64,000 nucleotides of DNA from Struthidea cinerea (lineage: Eukaryota > Chordata > Aves > Passeriformes > Corcoracidae): assembly GCA_013397865.1 (NCBI GenBank), contig VZTI01005204.1, positions 62,001-126,000 on the forward strand, written 5' to 3'. The notes under the pieces are model-generated. The model did not search any database. It was not told the origin of the DNA and was given only the letters and a program-made list of their open reading frames with translations. The stretch's first letter is position 1. Each line of letters begins with the position of its first letter. Positions 23,601 through 34,420 of this stretch are shown here, in pieces. The position numbers were made by a program, and so were the translations under genes.

Positions 23601-26586
23601 GCTGAGTGTCCCATCAATGCAGTATTGCACTTATTTTCTGATGGTTTTTTTCCATCCTTAATAGAATTAATCTGTGTTGGCACTCAGCTATCAAACTCAT
23701 AAAATTCATATGTCCCTTAAGGGAGAAGGTGCTTCAGGGATTAATTTGTACAGTTGCTGCTGCTGTGTTCAGAGAGGGTGTTTGTGCTGGGCCTACCAGT
23801 GCACTGGGCTTACAAGTACAGCAGCATGCTTAGGAAATAATTTTTCAATGAAGCTTAGTAAGAATAAGATCTTAATCTTGCTGTTTTGAGAGATTGTTTC
23901 TTAGAAGTAATCATTTTTGTAAAATCTTCCAATGATATGAATCAGTTAAAGGAAAGAAGGAAAACTTTATTTTCATATATATACATATATATGTATACTT
24001 GCACTGAAATGCTCACTATACCAGTTATTAATTTTATTATTAAGGCCTGGAACTAGCATACTAATAAAAATAAGAAATGGAATAGCGATTGGAATTCTGA
24101 GCTTCTTCCCACCAAGAACAGTATCTGCTGTTCAGATTTCTTTTGAAATTGGGGGCAGTTTACACTTAAGCTGTAAGAGCAGTAATGATAAATGCAACTG
24201 AGAACAGACTGCCCAGTGCAAGTTGTAGCAGATAATCCTCTGGGTAAGCTCACAGGAATTAACCAAACTGAAGTGCTTAGATTAGGCCAGTGCATAGTCA
24301 GGTGGGAGTTAAGATGTATCCACCTACACTACACTTGTTCTCCATCATTCCAGAAGGAAGTTGTGGTGCTTTTCTGCAGCAGGATGTGTGGCTGTAGAAA
24401 GACAGTTTCATTTTGCATTATGCTCTGGGTGTGTATGTGACAAGCTAGGTAGGTTCTGTGCCCTGTCTCTCTAGGAGCTGTCAGAAGGCCTTGGGCTTTC
24501 AAATGTCCTTCTTGTCCTTGCACTGTGTTTAAAGTACCCTCAGTGCACATGTCCAGTGTCATAGAGTTTAAAATTAAGTTTTTATGAGCTGGGCCATATT
24601 TCTGTTATTGTCTTGATGTGGGGGGAGCCATCCCCTGGGCCTGGATGTGGCAAGTCTGTTACAGAACGTGTTAGCCTTGATAATGTGGGCACCTGTTCTT
24701 CCATGCTGTTTGGCTTTGGAGTTAGTTTTTCATTGAGATGTTCACAAAAGCAACAGACATGTAATCTCTGAGCCATATTCTTTTACACACAGTATTTTGC
24801 ACATGTAAACCTGGGATGATTTGGGTGCTTGCAAAAGTAGCATGCTTGAACCTCTGAGAGGGTGTTGGAAATCCTTCTCTCTTTAAATTAATTGCACATG
24901 TTCTGATACCGAAGCAAGTAGTTTTGCAGTGATGGATCTTGTACCACTAAATTTAGGTAGAATTTTAATGCATGGATCTTTAAAATGCACTTAGGGTCAT
25001 GTGCAATTAGAGTTATTCAAATTAATAAGTCTTCATATAAATCATGCACACGTACCCAGCTGGGATTTGACCTTATAGTGCTGCTTTTGCTATGGAAACT
25101 GAAAAATAAGTCCAAATCAATATAGCTATAACAGCTATAACAATTTGACTTGATTCTTACATAGTCTGAAACACGACACTAAAACCCCTGAGTTTAATAA
25201 GCCTTGTAGATGTAAATTAGTAGCTTTTTAAATGTAGTTTTGATAGAAAAAATATTTGTGAAATCATTCAGTCTTTTCAATTAGATTTTAGTCAAGTAAA
25301 GTATTTTTGTCTTTTAGGTGACTAAAACTTTTCAAATGTTACCTGAGATTGCAGTAAGCTTCATAGAAAACTTGCAGCAAAATTCTTGTTGATACTGTTT
25401 TAGAAACTTGATGCAATGTTGTCGGTAGAAACTGCTGCTAGTTATCTTACAATACAACAGAACTGCTGTAGGAATTAGGAGAAAATGCTTCCCAAATGCA
25501 TGCACTGAGCTGTTTCTGAATTAGTCCCACTTGATGAGTTTTGAGAAACTGTGGGGCCAGTTAAGATGGAGTGGGTTGTCTTCCTGAAGTAAATACCTTC
25601 TTATGCTTTGCTTTCCAGGAAACTCTTATTACCACTGCTCAGTCTACTTCCAGGTACAGTATGGCATCTGATGTCAAACTTGAAGTTCCTCATGCTTGTG
25701 TTTCTGAAGCTTAGAAAGCTGAATAGCTTTTATCTGCTGGAAGCTGAGATGTTGAGGGGTGGTGCATGAAAATTTCTGTTCTGTGTGAAGTCCAAGCTGG
25801 CATCTAGCTACCACTTTACAAATGTGTCAGCTTACTAGGTAGATGCTTTTCTCATATTGACAGGTGCCAGTATCTACCAAATGGTTTGTTTTGCACTGGC
25901 CTTTATTTCTGGAGTCTGCCACGTGAAGGGAAGACAGTGCCATTGCCAACTTACTGACATGGATGCCTCGCTTTTAAAATTTGCTACCACTGTTGCATCT
26001 AAGGGAAATAAGAGGATTCTGTGTATAAGATGGAAGATCTGTCAGAATTGGGAGGGGATTGAAAAACACTTTACAAAGTTTGATTCAGTGGTATTGCAGA
26101 GTTATATCCTGCTGACAATTGCCTACTGCTGAAACCTCAGAGGACTCTTCCATGACCCTCTGGGTGGGGAGTTTTGGTGCTTAGAAGTATCATGTGATGC
26201 TGCTACTTAAATGGCTTTTGAATGAATGATATTCTGGGCAGCACACCATGACTTTAAATGCGTCTAGGCTTTTACTCTTCTCTAGTAAGCAAACTTCTTG
26301 TAAGCTCTAGTACAAAGCCTTAACTGTACAAGCTTTTTCAGTTGTCTAGCGTATTACTGGCCAATTCAGGTGTTCTGTTGCCCTGAATTTGAAGTATTTG
26401 TTGGACTGGGGAGAAAGGACTTCTTTAGGCAATGACCTTTTTTTTTCTCTTTTTATAACTTGCTGATTGTCACTTCCTAAACTGCTTTTTCAAAAACTTC
26501 CTTTTAGTTCATGGTCCAACTGGGTGATCCCGGCAATAGCAGCGATTATCGTGGCCCTGATGTATCGTTCCTACATGTCAGAGTAA
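11527..26586 (+). CDS. CYB5A: CYB5A, cytochrome b5 (membrane-bound, microsomal)
   Basis: Complete five-exon coding region: 11527-11670, 21281-21409, 23068-23097, 25619-25653, 26508-26586; 138 residues. The product is the tail-anchored ER haemoprotein that passes electrons from cytochrome b5 reductase or P450 reductase to fatty-acid desaturases and to P450s such as CYP17A1. Residues 16-95 form the cytochrome b5 fold. The haem ligands are His49 in HPGG and His73 in VGHSTDA. A short linker (DDRPKLQKPT, ETLITT) leads to a C-terminal anchor (about residues 115-136, WVIPAIAAIIVALMY) and the polar tail RSYMSE. The N terminus is a few residues longer than in mammals. All introns are GT-AG, of about 9.6, 1.7, 2.5 and 0.85 kb. 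No disabling change was found. Confidence 0.98.
12312..12520 (-). mobile_element. CR1 LINE 3' fragment
   Basis: It begins gtcacaggatcacaaaattg and continues ttggattggaagagacatta with cctcctgccaagggcagaga, the antisense CR1 3' end with moderate divergence. It fades near the Ttccttatatccagt region. Confidence 0.8.
13008..13225 (-). mobile_element. CR1 LINE 3' fragment
   Basis: agaatcacaggatcagttaa, then aaaagacctctgagatgtca. Further on are cctccctgggcagcccattc, caatgtctaatcac and aagaaattcttcctaa. This is the antisense order of landmarks of an avian CR1 3' end. Confidence 0.85.
15198..15241. repeat. (TTTG)n microsatellite
   Basis: About ten units of TTTG, degenerating into TTGG at the right end. 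It lies in intron 1 of CYB5A. Confidence 0.9.
15492..16035 (-). mobile_element. Solo LTR, avian ERVL-type, older copy
   Basis: On plus it runs from ttgtggttaatcccag to gctgaaaccaggata, the reverse of an LTR that canonically starts TGTCCTGGTTTC and ends AACCACA. It shares a series of landmarks in the same order with 16993-17494: gtgggttgatat, ctggccagctgtcctgg, ggcagagcatgggaca, aacattattct and gtaccagc. The termini have drifted from TG/CA and no target-site duplication is recognisable. It contains no internal ERV coding sequence. Confidence 0.8.
16993..17494 (-). mobile_element. Solo LTR, avian ERVL-type, with target-site duplication
   Basis: On plus it starts tgttgtggtttaacc and ends gaaatcagggca, so the ends are TG and CA. 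The five bases before (16988-16992) and after (17495-17499) are both ggcac, the 5-bp duplication expected for ERVL. It is homologous to 15492-16035 along its length. It lies antisense to CYB5A in intron 1. No gag, pol or env remains between the two LTRs, so each is better read as a separate solo LTR. Confidence 0.87.
20712..20780 (-). mobile_element. Possible old CR1 fragment
   Basis: ttttggaaaggccccttaaa and gttatctggcccagccccc resemble the antisense CR1 3' motif (ttggaagggaccttaaagat then ctagtccaaccccc). The match is short and divergent. Confidence 0.4.
21281..21409 (+). CDS. CYB5A: CYB5A exon 2
   Basis: 43 codons carrying both axial haem ligands: [20 protein letters not shown], then FEDVGHSTDAR and FIVGELHP. 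The acceptor is attgcag and the donor CCC/gtgagt. It is the most strongly conserved part of the gene. Confidence 0.98.
23068..23097 (+). CDS. CYB5A: CYB5A exon 3 (30-nt microexon)
   Basis: Ten codons, DDRPKLQKPT, after a strong polypyrimidine tract ending cttgcag, with donor ACA/gtaagt. It is in phase 0 on both sides, so skipping it would keep the frame. Confidence 0.96.
23974..23997. repeat. AT dinucleotide-rich repeat
   Basis: Alternating AT with single interruptions, partly palindromic (atatatacatatatatgtat). It lies in intron 3 of CYB5A. Confidence 0.7.
25619..25653 (+). CDS. CYB5A: CYB5A exon 4
   Basis: 35 nt reading ETLITTAQSTS plus two bases of a split Ser codon. The acceptor is ctttccag and the donor CAG/gtacag. 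It encodes the hydrophilic linker before the membrane anchor. Confidence 0.96.
26508..26586 (+). CDS. CYB5A: CYB5A exon 5, membrane anchor and stop
   Basis: The acceptor is ccttttag. It completes the split Ser and reads SWSNWVIPAIAAIIVALMY, then RSYMSE and TAA at 26584-26586. It encodes the single C-terminal transmembrane helix that inserts post-translationally into the ER. The Pro within the helix (residue 121) is conserved in the family. Confidence 0.98.
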
Positions 26587-27575
26587 GCGCCTTACTGAGA
26601 AGTAATGCAAGAAGAGAATACATTCTCTGGGAGAAAACACAAGCAATCCTAACCCAATATGTTTCTGGACAAAAGCCCGATGTCTGAAGAAAAATTCAAG
26701 ATTTTCACAAAACGAAACAATTCTTTTTCTGCTGTGCACTTTTCTTATAGTTGCCTTCGTATATGCTGCTGTGAAATGATAAAAAGGCAGCATTTCTTTT
26801 TGTATAACACTTTTATTCTCTAATGAGTTATTTGATAACTGTATTGGTTTCTGCGTTAGAATATGGTTTTGTATGTAACACTGATTCTGGTTATTTCTCT
26901 TCAATCTGTAAACAGGGTCATTAGGACTCTCTTTACATTTACATTTTACAGCTTTAAAAGACTACCAAAACTGTGTACATGTGCACAACTTAACTTAAAA
27001 AAAATCATGTTGTCTTCTTAAATGCAGTATGAATGAAATGCAAGTTAAATGTAATGAATAAAACTGAGTGGAGTTGTAGGTACCAATCAGCTATAATGAG
27101 CTGGGTTTTTTTTTGACAACTGCTCGTACAGTTGTTGTAGGTACTCCTACTAGCAAACTGTTCTGTTTGTCTCCCATTGAAAAATTCAGGTGAAATACAA
27201 AACTCAATGTTTGACCCAATTATGTCTGTCTCATTTTTGTGAAAAATAGCTCTTTTTTTTTTTAAAAAAAAAAAGGCAGAAAAAAGTAACTGCTACTAGA
27301 TAGTACTGTTCCTGCCAAACACTCAGGTGACTCTAGAATTTGTTCTGGGACTCTTAGCCTTCAATAAAACCTTCAACTTTGTCAAGTACATTGTTAGGGG
27401 AAAAACTGATAAATGAAATCTATTTCTGACTCTTCTGTGATGTGCTTTGGTGCTTTACTATGAAGAGGTGACTATTTTCACTGCTAAATACAAGATAACT
27501 GTAAGTTTGCATTTTGTGGTGAACATTTTTAGTCATATGTAAATCATGAATAAAAGTTTAATTGCTTACACCTGC
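26587..27575 (+). other. CYB5A: CYB5A 3' UTR
   Basis: AT-rich sequence after the stop with AATAAA signals at 27057-27062, 27363-27368 and 27549-27554. The last has a T/G-rich stretch shortly downstream. Which signals are used cannot be read from sequence; the end is set at the last one. Confidence 0.6.
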
Positions 27576-30500
27576 TGGCTTAAACACCTTCATTTCCAAA
27601 TCCTTTGAAGGCCTTGAAAGGGATGTCCTATTGGGGGACTTCTCAGAAGTGCACTTACAGTAGATCCCATCAACTCCCTATCAAGCACTAGCTTTTGTCC
27701 TGTTTTTGCCATGGCTTTTCCTCAGCATGTGATGAAACAGAGTTTAACAATTCAAGCTTTATTGATATTTTTATAGATATCCTTTAAAAAGGATATAATA
27801 ACTCAGGGTTGGTGCTTAGAATCAAAGTTTCAAATCAAGTTTCATTTTTAAAACAACACTTGAGTTTGTATATCTAGGTGATGAAAAAAAAAGACAACTT
27901 TAGAAAGCTTAGCTTCCCCCCTCCAAGAATTTCAGATGGATGAGTATGTCCACATCAGCAGATAGGGCAGTGCAATTCAAGTGGATCTGTAACGTGAAAC
28001 ACTTGCTGTGAAATGCTTTTTTTCCATGCTGTGTATGTTGGAGTTTGAGTTTTAATATGATGGAGCTCTGTTTGGGTCCTATATACTGGATATTTATGCA
28101 ATTCCCTGGAGGAACTATGGAAGCTCAGTGCCATCTAAAAGTAGTCAAGCTGGCATGTGCAGAGAATTCCCACAATGTGAACTAGAAGCATGGTGAGTAT
28201 AGAGAAGTAGGGAGTGCTTCAATAACTGATAGAAGTAAAAATGCTAATGTAGAGGTGCACTCCACTGGTGTGGATACAAGTTGTTTCTCAGAGATGCATG
28301 TTCCTTCTGGGTTTTTAAATGTAAACTGATTTTGTAAACAGAGATAGATCTAAACTAGAGAAATGATCAGGCTTATTTTCCTTTTTAATACTCTTAAGGT
28401 TAGAGGTGCTTTCCTTAGAGGTATCGTATAGAACTTCTTATGTGACTTTAGCTTTTAAGTATGAATAGAAGAGAAAGTGTATATGGGTGTGGTGAAGAGT
28501 GAATGACTGTGCTATTGAAAAAGCAAGTGAGTTAAGGGTAGTCAATGTTTTTACAGTCTGACGGCAAAAAGAAAAGATTTGTCAGTCTGCTTTCTTCTCA
28601 GAACAAAGTCCTTTGTCCACAGACCTTACCTGAAAGTATTTGCTCTAATTGTCTGATAAAAAATACTAATTTTTGTTTAAAGAGGCTGGCTTTAGTGATT
28701 GATGCTTTAAACCGGTTGTCATATTGTCTACTTGTACAACCTTGCAATGTTTACACTGCCTTAAATTATCTGGGCATTGCATTTTTGGCCTTTATTTGCC
28801 TGTCCTCTGTTCACAAGAATGCAGAGTGATGGAGAGCTCCCTCCTTAAATGGAGATGGCCTTGGCTGCTTCTTGGTGTCTGTGGAGTAAAGCCAGCACAA
28901 CTTGTTCATTTGTTCCCTCCGAGATGACAAGGAAAAAATAGCGTGCTGTTCCTTTCTCCGGCTTACTTGCTCCATCACGCTGGTCCGATGCCTTTCCCTA
29001 GTCGTCAGTGCTGCAGTAATGATTTTGCAGAATGCTAGAGAGAAGCTGGCAGGGGGGTGAAAGCTAGGCAAATGGAAGCTGATCACAGATTTTCTTCAGA
29101 GAGAAAAAAAATGCAAGGGTGCTGTTTTTATTTTCTGTATGTTTGACTACTGAGAGTAAAATAGTGTTTATGAATTTTTGGTTTTTTTGAAGCGTAACTG
29201 TCCTGTATTTTCTGCAGGGTTGGCAATGACTATTAGCTGAAACTCGGTGAGAATGAATGAGCTGTATCAGTGCGCACAAAACATATAGAACATTAAAAGT
29301 ATTACAGCATTTTTTCCTGAATATAGAAAAGGATTTTGGAAATGGCATAGAAGGAACAAGAAGGAGGAGGAAGCTCATGCTCCTCTATGCTTAGTTCTAA
29401 TGCCTGTCCACATCTGCGGTGAAGCTAGTAACTGATGGATGACATATCTGAATTCCACTTTACTTTCATACTTCATGACATTTCTTCCTTTGATTTATTC
29501 AGTATGTGTTGAAATATTTCAAGTTTTTAAGTAGGTGGGTAGACAAGCACATGAATTAATGAGAAATGTTGGAACATTAGATCTTGGTAGATGATTAATG
29601 CTGGATTTTCTGTTCTTTCTGAAAACTAGTTAGACTTGTTCTTAATCTTCTTACATGTAGGAGTGCACATAAAACAGTCCTTGACACTTTCTTTGCAAGT
29701 TTTTTAATGTAGGGACCTAAAATGTGACTTTCTAAAAGTGGGAACATGCCATGGTCCATATTGATGCTGCTAAAACAAAGCTCAGAATAGACACAATTGC
29801 ACTGCAATCTCATGTATAAGGGAATAGATTTTTACTTTTAATTGTGCCTGTACTTAAACAGTTTGCTACACTTAGGCAGACAGAGCCTAAGTACTGCCCA
29901 TGGCTGTCAGTTCTGCCCACTGAAAGTACCACTGTCAGGCAAGAAGAGTTACGCACAGGAAAGCCTCAGGGAAGGCTTTTTGGTGTTTGTGGACAGAACC
30001 CCAGACAGCTCCTGTGGACCTCCAGAGTCAAGGAACTGTACCCAGTAGCACAATTACCACAGAAATTTTTGCTTTTTCCGTAGACTCTGGTCTTTGGGTA
30101 AACCTGATTGATCCTATTGCAGGGTAAGAGCACTCCACTGTATCTCTGGAGTTCTACCTATTTAGGTCTTAGATAAATACAGCCATGTATTGTTTGAAAT
30201 TAAGAGGTGTTTTTACCTGTCAGCAGTGTGAAATGAGTTCTGGAAACCGCTTCAAGGTTTGGGAGGGCATAAATAGAGAGGAAAAAGGTAAGCCAAGCAA
30301 GGGGTGTGCTTTCCTAAAGGACTTTTTTTCAAAACGGAAAGATCATTCTCCTGTCACGGATTTCTGAAGCCTGTGATGCTTTTAGTATCACTTATCTTAA
30401 CATGGCTTGCAGGGATATCCATTAAAGGTGTGTTTTCTGCATAGGTGCTTGAGGGTAGACATGAAGGAAGAGCTTAACCTGCTGCTTAGAAGCAGGGTGG

Positions 30501-33289
30501 TGGGCTCATCACTGGAAACAAAAAAAATATGTCCTTCCATTTGTAAACTGGATTCACAACTTGTATTTATTTGGATCCATTGTCAGAGTAGTGTTGCAGT
30601 TGATAACATTCTCTGCATCAGTCTCAGGAGGACAAGCAATTTAAAAACCTTTAAGGGAAGTTTGTATTTGAACAGTCTGGGATCAGAATGAGAAAACCTT
30701 GTTTTATTTTTAGGTGATTCTGTAGAACTACTTTTTGACCCTTTGGAAGTCACAAAGACATTTGAGAATGCAGGTTATTATATATTTTGTTGTCATGGTG
30801 AGATGTGCAGACCTGAGGATATGGATGAACAAGTTACTGGAATACAAGCTGGGGTGTGCAGACTTGGAGCTAACTAGCTGCTCTCAGGCAGCTCCTGGTG
30901 GTGGGCTGCTCTTAGCCTTAGTTGCATGCAAGATGATCTGTTACACCTTTGCTGAAGGTGAGACAATCACAGGCTTGAGAAGCTCAGGATCTATTGGATG
31001 TGCCAGCCTGAGCAGACAAGATTATCCTGTCTCAAGTTCCCAGGAGAGTCTTGTTCTGGGATCGTGTCTCAGATCACATTTAACACACATCGACAGGATC
31101 GGACTCTTCAAATTATGCTTTTTCATATAGTAAATTGGTGTCTTCAAATAAATGTCAGCTGGTGAGGAAGAGCAGGAAAGGTGGCTGAAGAAAAGAGAAA
31201 CAGCCTGTGAAACAAGGACTGTTGTCCAGGATTTTCCTTCCGAGCTCTGTGCCCTAACTGCTAAGTGCAGAGATTTTTACTCTCTCCTCTCTGCGATGAA
31301 TCCAGCATTGTTGTTTCTACTGGAACGGATGAACTGATTGAATATTTATCCTGGTTCTTGGACAAAGTTTTACAGCATGGGCAGACTCTGGCCTAGTTTA
31401 GAGTGAGTTTGGATATGTCTGCATCATTCCTGTAGGTGTAACCTCACCGGTTTCTGCTGGGCCTCACTTCTGGTTTGCATGAAGCACAAGAATGCAGCTC
31501 CAGACTTGTCACACACTTTCATGTGGGAACCTTTCAGTTTGTTCTTGAAGTCATCAGAAGCTCATTTTAATCCCTTAAAAATAGAAGGCCTTCCTACTTG
31601 CAACTTGTTGTTATGCAGTTAAAAAAAATAAAAAACCAGCATAGGGTTAAAAAAACAAGTCACCAAACTACGTTCCTTTTGTACTTAAAAAATCCACATA
31701 TTTTTAAATCCATTGTTGCAGGGACTTCGCTCCCATGTGTGAAAGAAAACCTTGTGCAAACTGATTCTGATCTTGTTTGGAGTGCTCAGGAGTTGTAGTA
31801 ACGCTGTTGGAAAGGGTACCAGTAATGCAGCTTGCAAGCAAACAGATGACTGTAAATTCCCTCAAAAATACAAATTTGTACATCTGTTAATTTTCTTCTG
31901 TTTACTATGTAAACTACCAGCACAATTAAAAATGCAAAGTATGGAATGAATTAAGACTACAAACTTTGTCTTGAAACTAAGCACAGACTGAGCCCCGGCG
32001 CGTGAGCGCTGTGAGGCACTGCAGCTGTGTGCTGTGCTGTGGAGTGATATTGAAGAGCAAGGCAGGGGACTGTGCGTGTCAGCATCCTATTCCTTCTGGC
32101 ACAATGCACTCTGGTGATTCTGTCTTCGGGGAAAGCTTCCCCTAATACTTGCATTTTGAATCCACTAGCACAATGCTACTAGAAGGCAGCTAACTTTATT
32201 TTAATACTTACTTTATTAACGTAATGAAAAAGGACTTACAGATTTTGAAAATGTCATACAAATATCATGAGTTCCATTCTGGCCCAGATGTTAACTCTGG
32301 AGATCGGAGACCAGGAATATCACGAAGGAAACGGGATTTCCACAAAAATTATATTCTATACCATAAACATACTTTCTGGGGTTTTTTTGGTGTTTGTTGG
32401 TGTTTTGTTGTTTTTTTTTTTTTTTTAAACTTCAAAGAAACTTTAAACTCAGGCAGCAGTGTTCATTTTAGAGGGATCAACCCCATCTATGCAACAAAGT
32501 GCCATCAAAATGCCCTGAAAGAACAATCTTCTTCCAGAAACACATTTGCTTAGGTATATGTGTTTTTTAGCATCTTGTTGCACAAATCAGTCATGTGTAG
32601 GCTACAAATCCTTGCAGGATGTGTAGGCCATAAGCAGCTGCTCAGCATATGACAAATTTTATCTCCTATGTGTACAACAAAATTAGCATATCTTTGTCAA
32701 TGTGTTACAGTATGAACAGCATAAACAGAAAGTAGTATCAAACCAAGTTTTGGTGGCTCAGGCATTACTGTAGGCTGCACCATACAGCCTGGTTATCATC
32801 CTTCTCCCAGTTCCTCCATTTCATGAAATAGTGTGAGCCTTGTTATTACAATTTAACCTGCCCAAGCCAGAGTGCAGGCATTTCATATCTCTGCCCTAGT
32901 AATAAACATTCCATAGGGTACATTCTATGACTTCACAAGGTGAGAACTTGATTTGATTTCCACTCTAAAAAACAAAAGGAAGGTTTGCCAACACTTCAAA
33001 TACTGAGGTTTGCATCCAAAAGGTCCTCTAGTTTTTAACTATGAGTTAACATGTCACCAGGCAGTTCAATGATTAGAAGTAGCATAGCAAAACAGAAAAG
33101 CACATGGGACTCATCAGGGCTCTTTAAATTGCTGGCAACAGAAAAAAATAAGGAAGGTAAGTGCAATTTTAACAGGTTTTAATTGGTAAAATGAAAGTAC
33201 GTCTTTCACGCCCATTGCCCGGAGCAAAACTAAGCACGTGCATTTGAAAACTCTTAGAAACTCTTCTCAGTAAACAAGAGTTGCTTTTC
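27576..33289. other. Intergenic, nothing recognised
   Basis: AT-rich sequence with short open frames in all readings. No exon, RNA gene or known repeat could be supported. A T-homopolymer lies near 32412-32426. Confidence 0.6.
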
Positions 33290-33556
33290 TTATGCCACTT
33301 TCTGAATGTCCTGCAGCATTTCACTGGTGTTGATTTTCAAATGCAGGATTTCTGAAGTTATCTTTGGGGATTGACAGTCTCCCTGTCTGACTCCTCCCAT
33401 GTTGCAGCTCCTGTACAGTGCTAAGCCACCACGCTCTGGCTGCTGCAGCCTCCTCAGACATCGGAGTGCACCCTCATTGTCCCGATCCACTATAAAAGGG
33501 GAAGCCGGGAAGGATTCTTTTGATAGATTTTCTGACGAAAAATCAAGCACTAACAT
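33290..33556 (-). other. Unassigned 88-codon ORF, candidate terminal exon
   Basis: An open frame ending in TAA at 33292-33290. A plausible splice acceptor (tttttcgtcag) sits at its upstream side near 33535, which would make the exon about 245 nt. The translation is not low-complexity and reads FIVDRDNEGALRCLRRLQ, then LALYRSCNMGG and ILHLKINTSEMLQDIQ. I do not recognise the family, and it does not match TIMM21 or FBXO15 as I remember them. No clear poly(A) signal follows closely. It may be a chance frame or part of the unit just upstream (33555-34420). Confidence 0.2.
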
Positions 33557-33702
33557 GCAATATTACACCTGAAAACCATTTATTGAAATAAAATAAAACA
33601 AACAAGCAAGCAAACAACAACAAAAAAAGAAACCTAAGTGTTCTTATTAAAAAAAAGGGGCTGGGGGGGGAAGAACAGGAAAAAGGAGCAGAGAGAAAGA
33701 GA

Positions 33703-33892
33703 NNNNNNNNNNNNNNNNNNNNNNNNNNNNNNNNNNNNNNNNNNNNNNNNNNNNNNNNNNNNNNNNNNNNNNNNNNNNNNNNNNNNNNNNNNNNNNNNNN
33801 NNNNNNNNNNNNNNNNNNNNNNNNNNNNNNNNNNNNNNNNNNNNNNNNNNNNNNNNNNNNNNNNNNNNNNNNNNNNNNNNNNNNNNNNNNNN
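33703..33892. other. Assembly gap (190 N)
   Basis: A run of N between a purine-rich stretch (33651-33702) and a GC-rich tandem repeat (from 33893). Frames reading through it are artefacts. Confidence 1.
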
Positions 33893-33950
33893 GCTGCGGG
33901 CTGGGTGCCGCGGGGTTGTGCTGCGGGCTCGGTGCCGCGGGCAGCACGGG
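33893..33950. repeat. GC-rich imperfect tandem repeat
   Basis: Two adjacent units of about 27 bp beginning gctgcgggctgggtgccgcg and gctgcgggctcggtgccgcg. The array probably continues into the gap on its left. Confidence 0.75.
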
Positions 33951-34420
33951 GAGCACGGCGGCGGCGGCTGCAGGTTGGGTGCGGGTAGCGGCCACGAGCT
34001 GGGTGCGGGCAGCGGCTACGGGCACGAGATGCTCACGGTGACAAGCTAGTTCTCGGAATTGGCACAACAGGGCGAAGCAGGCACAGGCAGGACCACAGGA
34101 AAGTGAAGCGAAGGCGGGAGCAGAAGGGGCCAAGCTGACCCTCCAAGCAACTCGAAGCAAAAAGACAAGGCAGACCCCGTGGTGCTGCGGCTAGCTGCTT
34201 TTATGTGCCCCCAAATTCCTCCCCCAATCTGGCTTCGCGGAGCCGTTTTTGGCGGGCATTTTTCGCGGGCATCCGGGTACTTGCCCTCACCAAGTACAGC
34301 GAGCGTGTGGGGGCTGCGGGAGTTTGCTCGCAGTCTGATCATGGAAGCCTTCTCCGCCCCGACTGGCTGCCAGGTGAACCTTCTCTGGGCACAGGGCAAC
34401 ACAGGGGGTTTTTTATAGGA

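Larger units (their letters stand above)
33555..34420 (-). mobile_element. Candidate LTR or short transcription unit, GC-rich, interrupted by gap
   Basis: Read on minus, it has a CG-bearing upstream part, a TATA-like cataaaag at about 34206-34199, then a GC-rich transcribed-looking part with imperfect 27-bp tandem repeats (33893-33950). After the gap come T-rich sequence and an AATAAA (33584-33579). This order (promoter, TATA, GC-rich leader, poly(A) signal) is that of an LTR. I found no matched TG/CA ends or target-site duplication, so boundaries are approximate. A CpG-island gene start is the alternative. Confidence 0.35.

Noticed and set aside
33488..33497. TATAAAAGG-like box on the plus strand
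   Set aside because: It is isolated, with no gene or LTR structure downstream on that strand; it lies inside the minus-strand open frame.
33543..34160. 205-codon minus-strand frame
   Set aside because: It spans 190 N and GC-rich tandem repeats; the translation is Ala/Pro repeat sequence.
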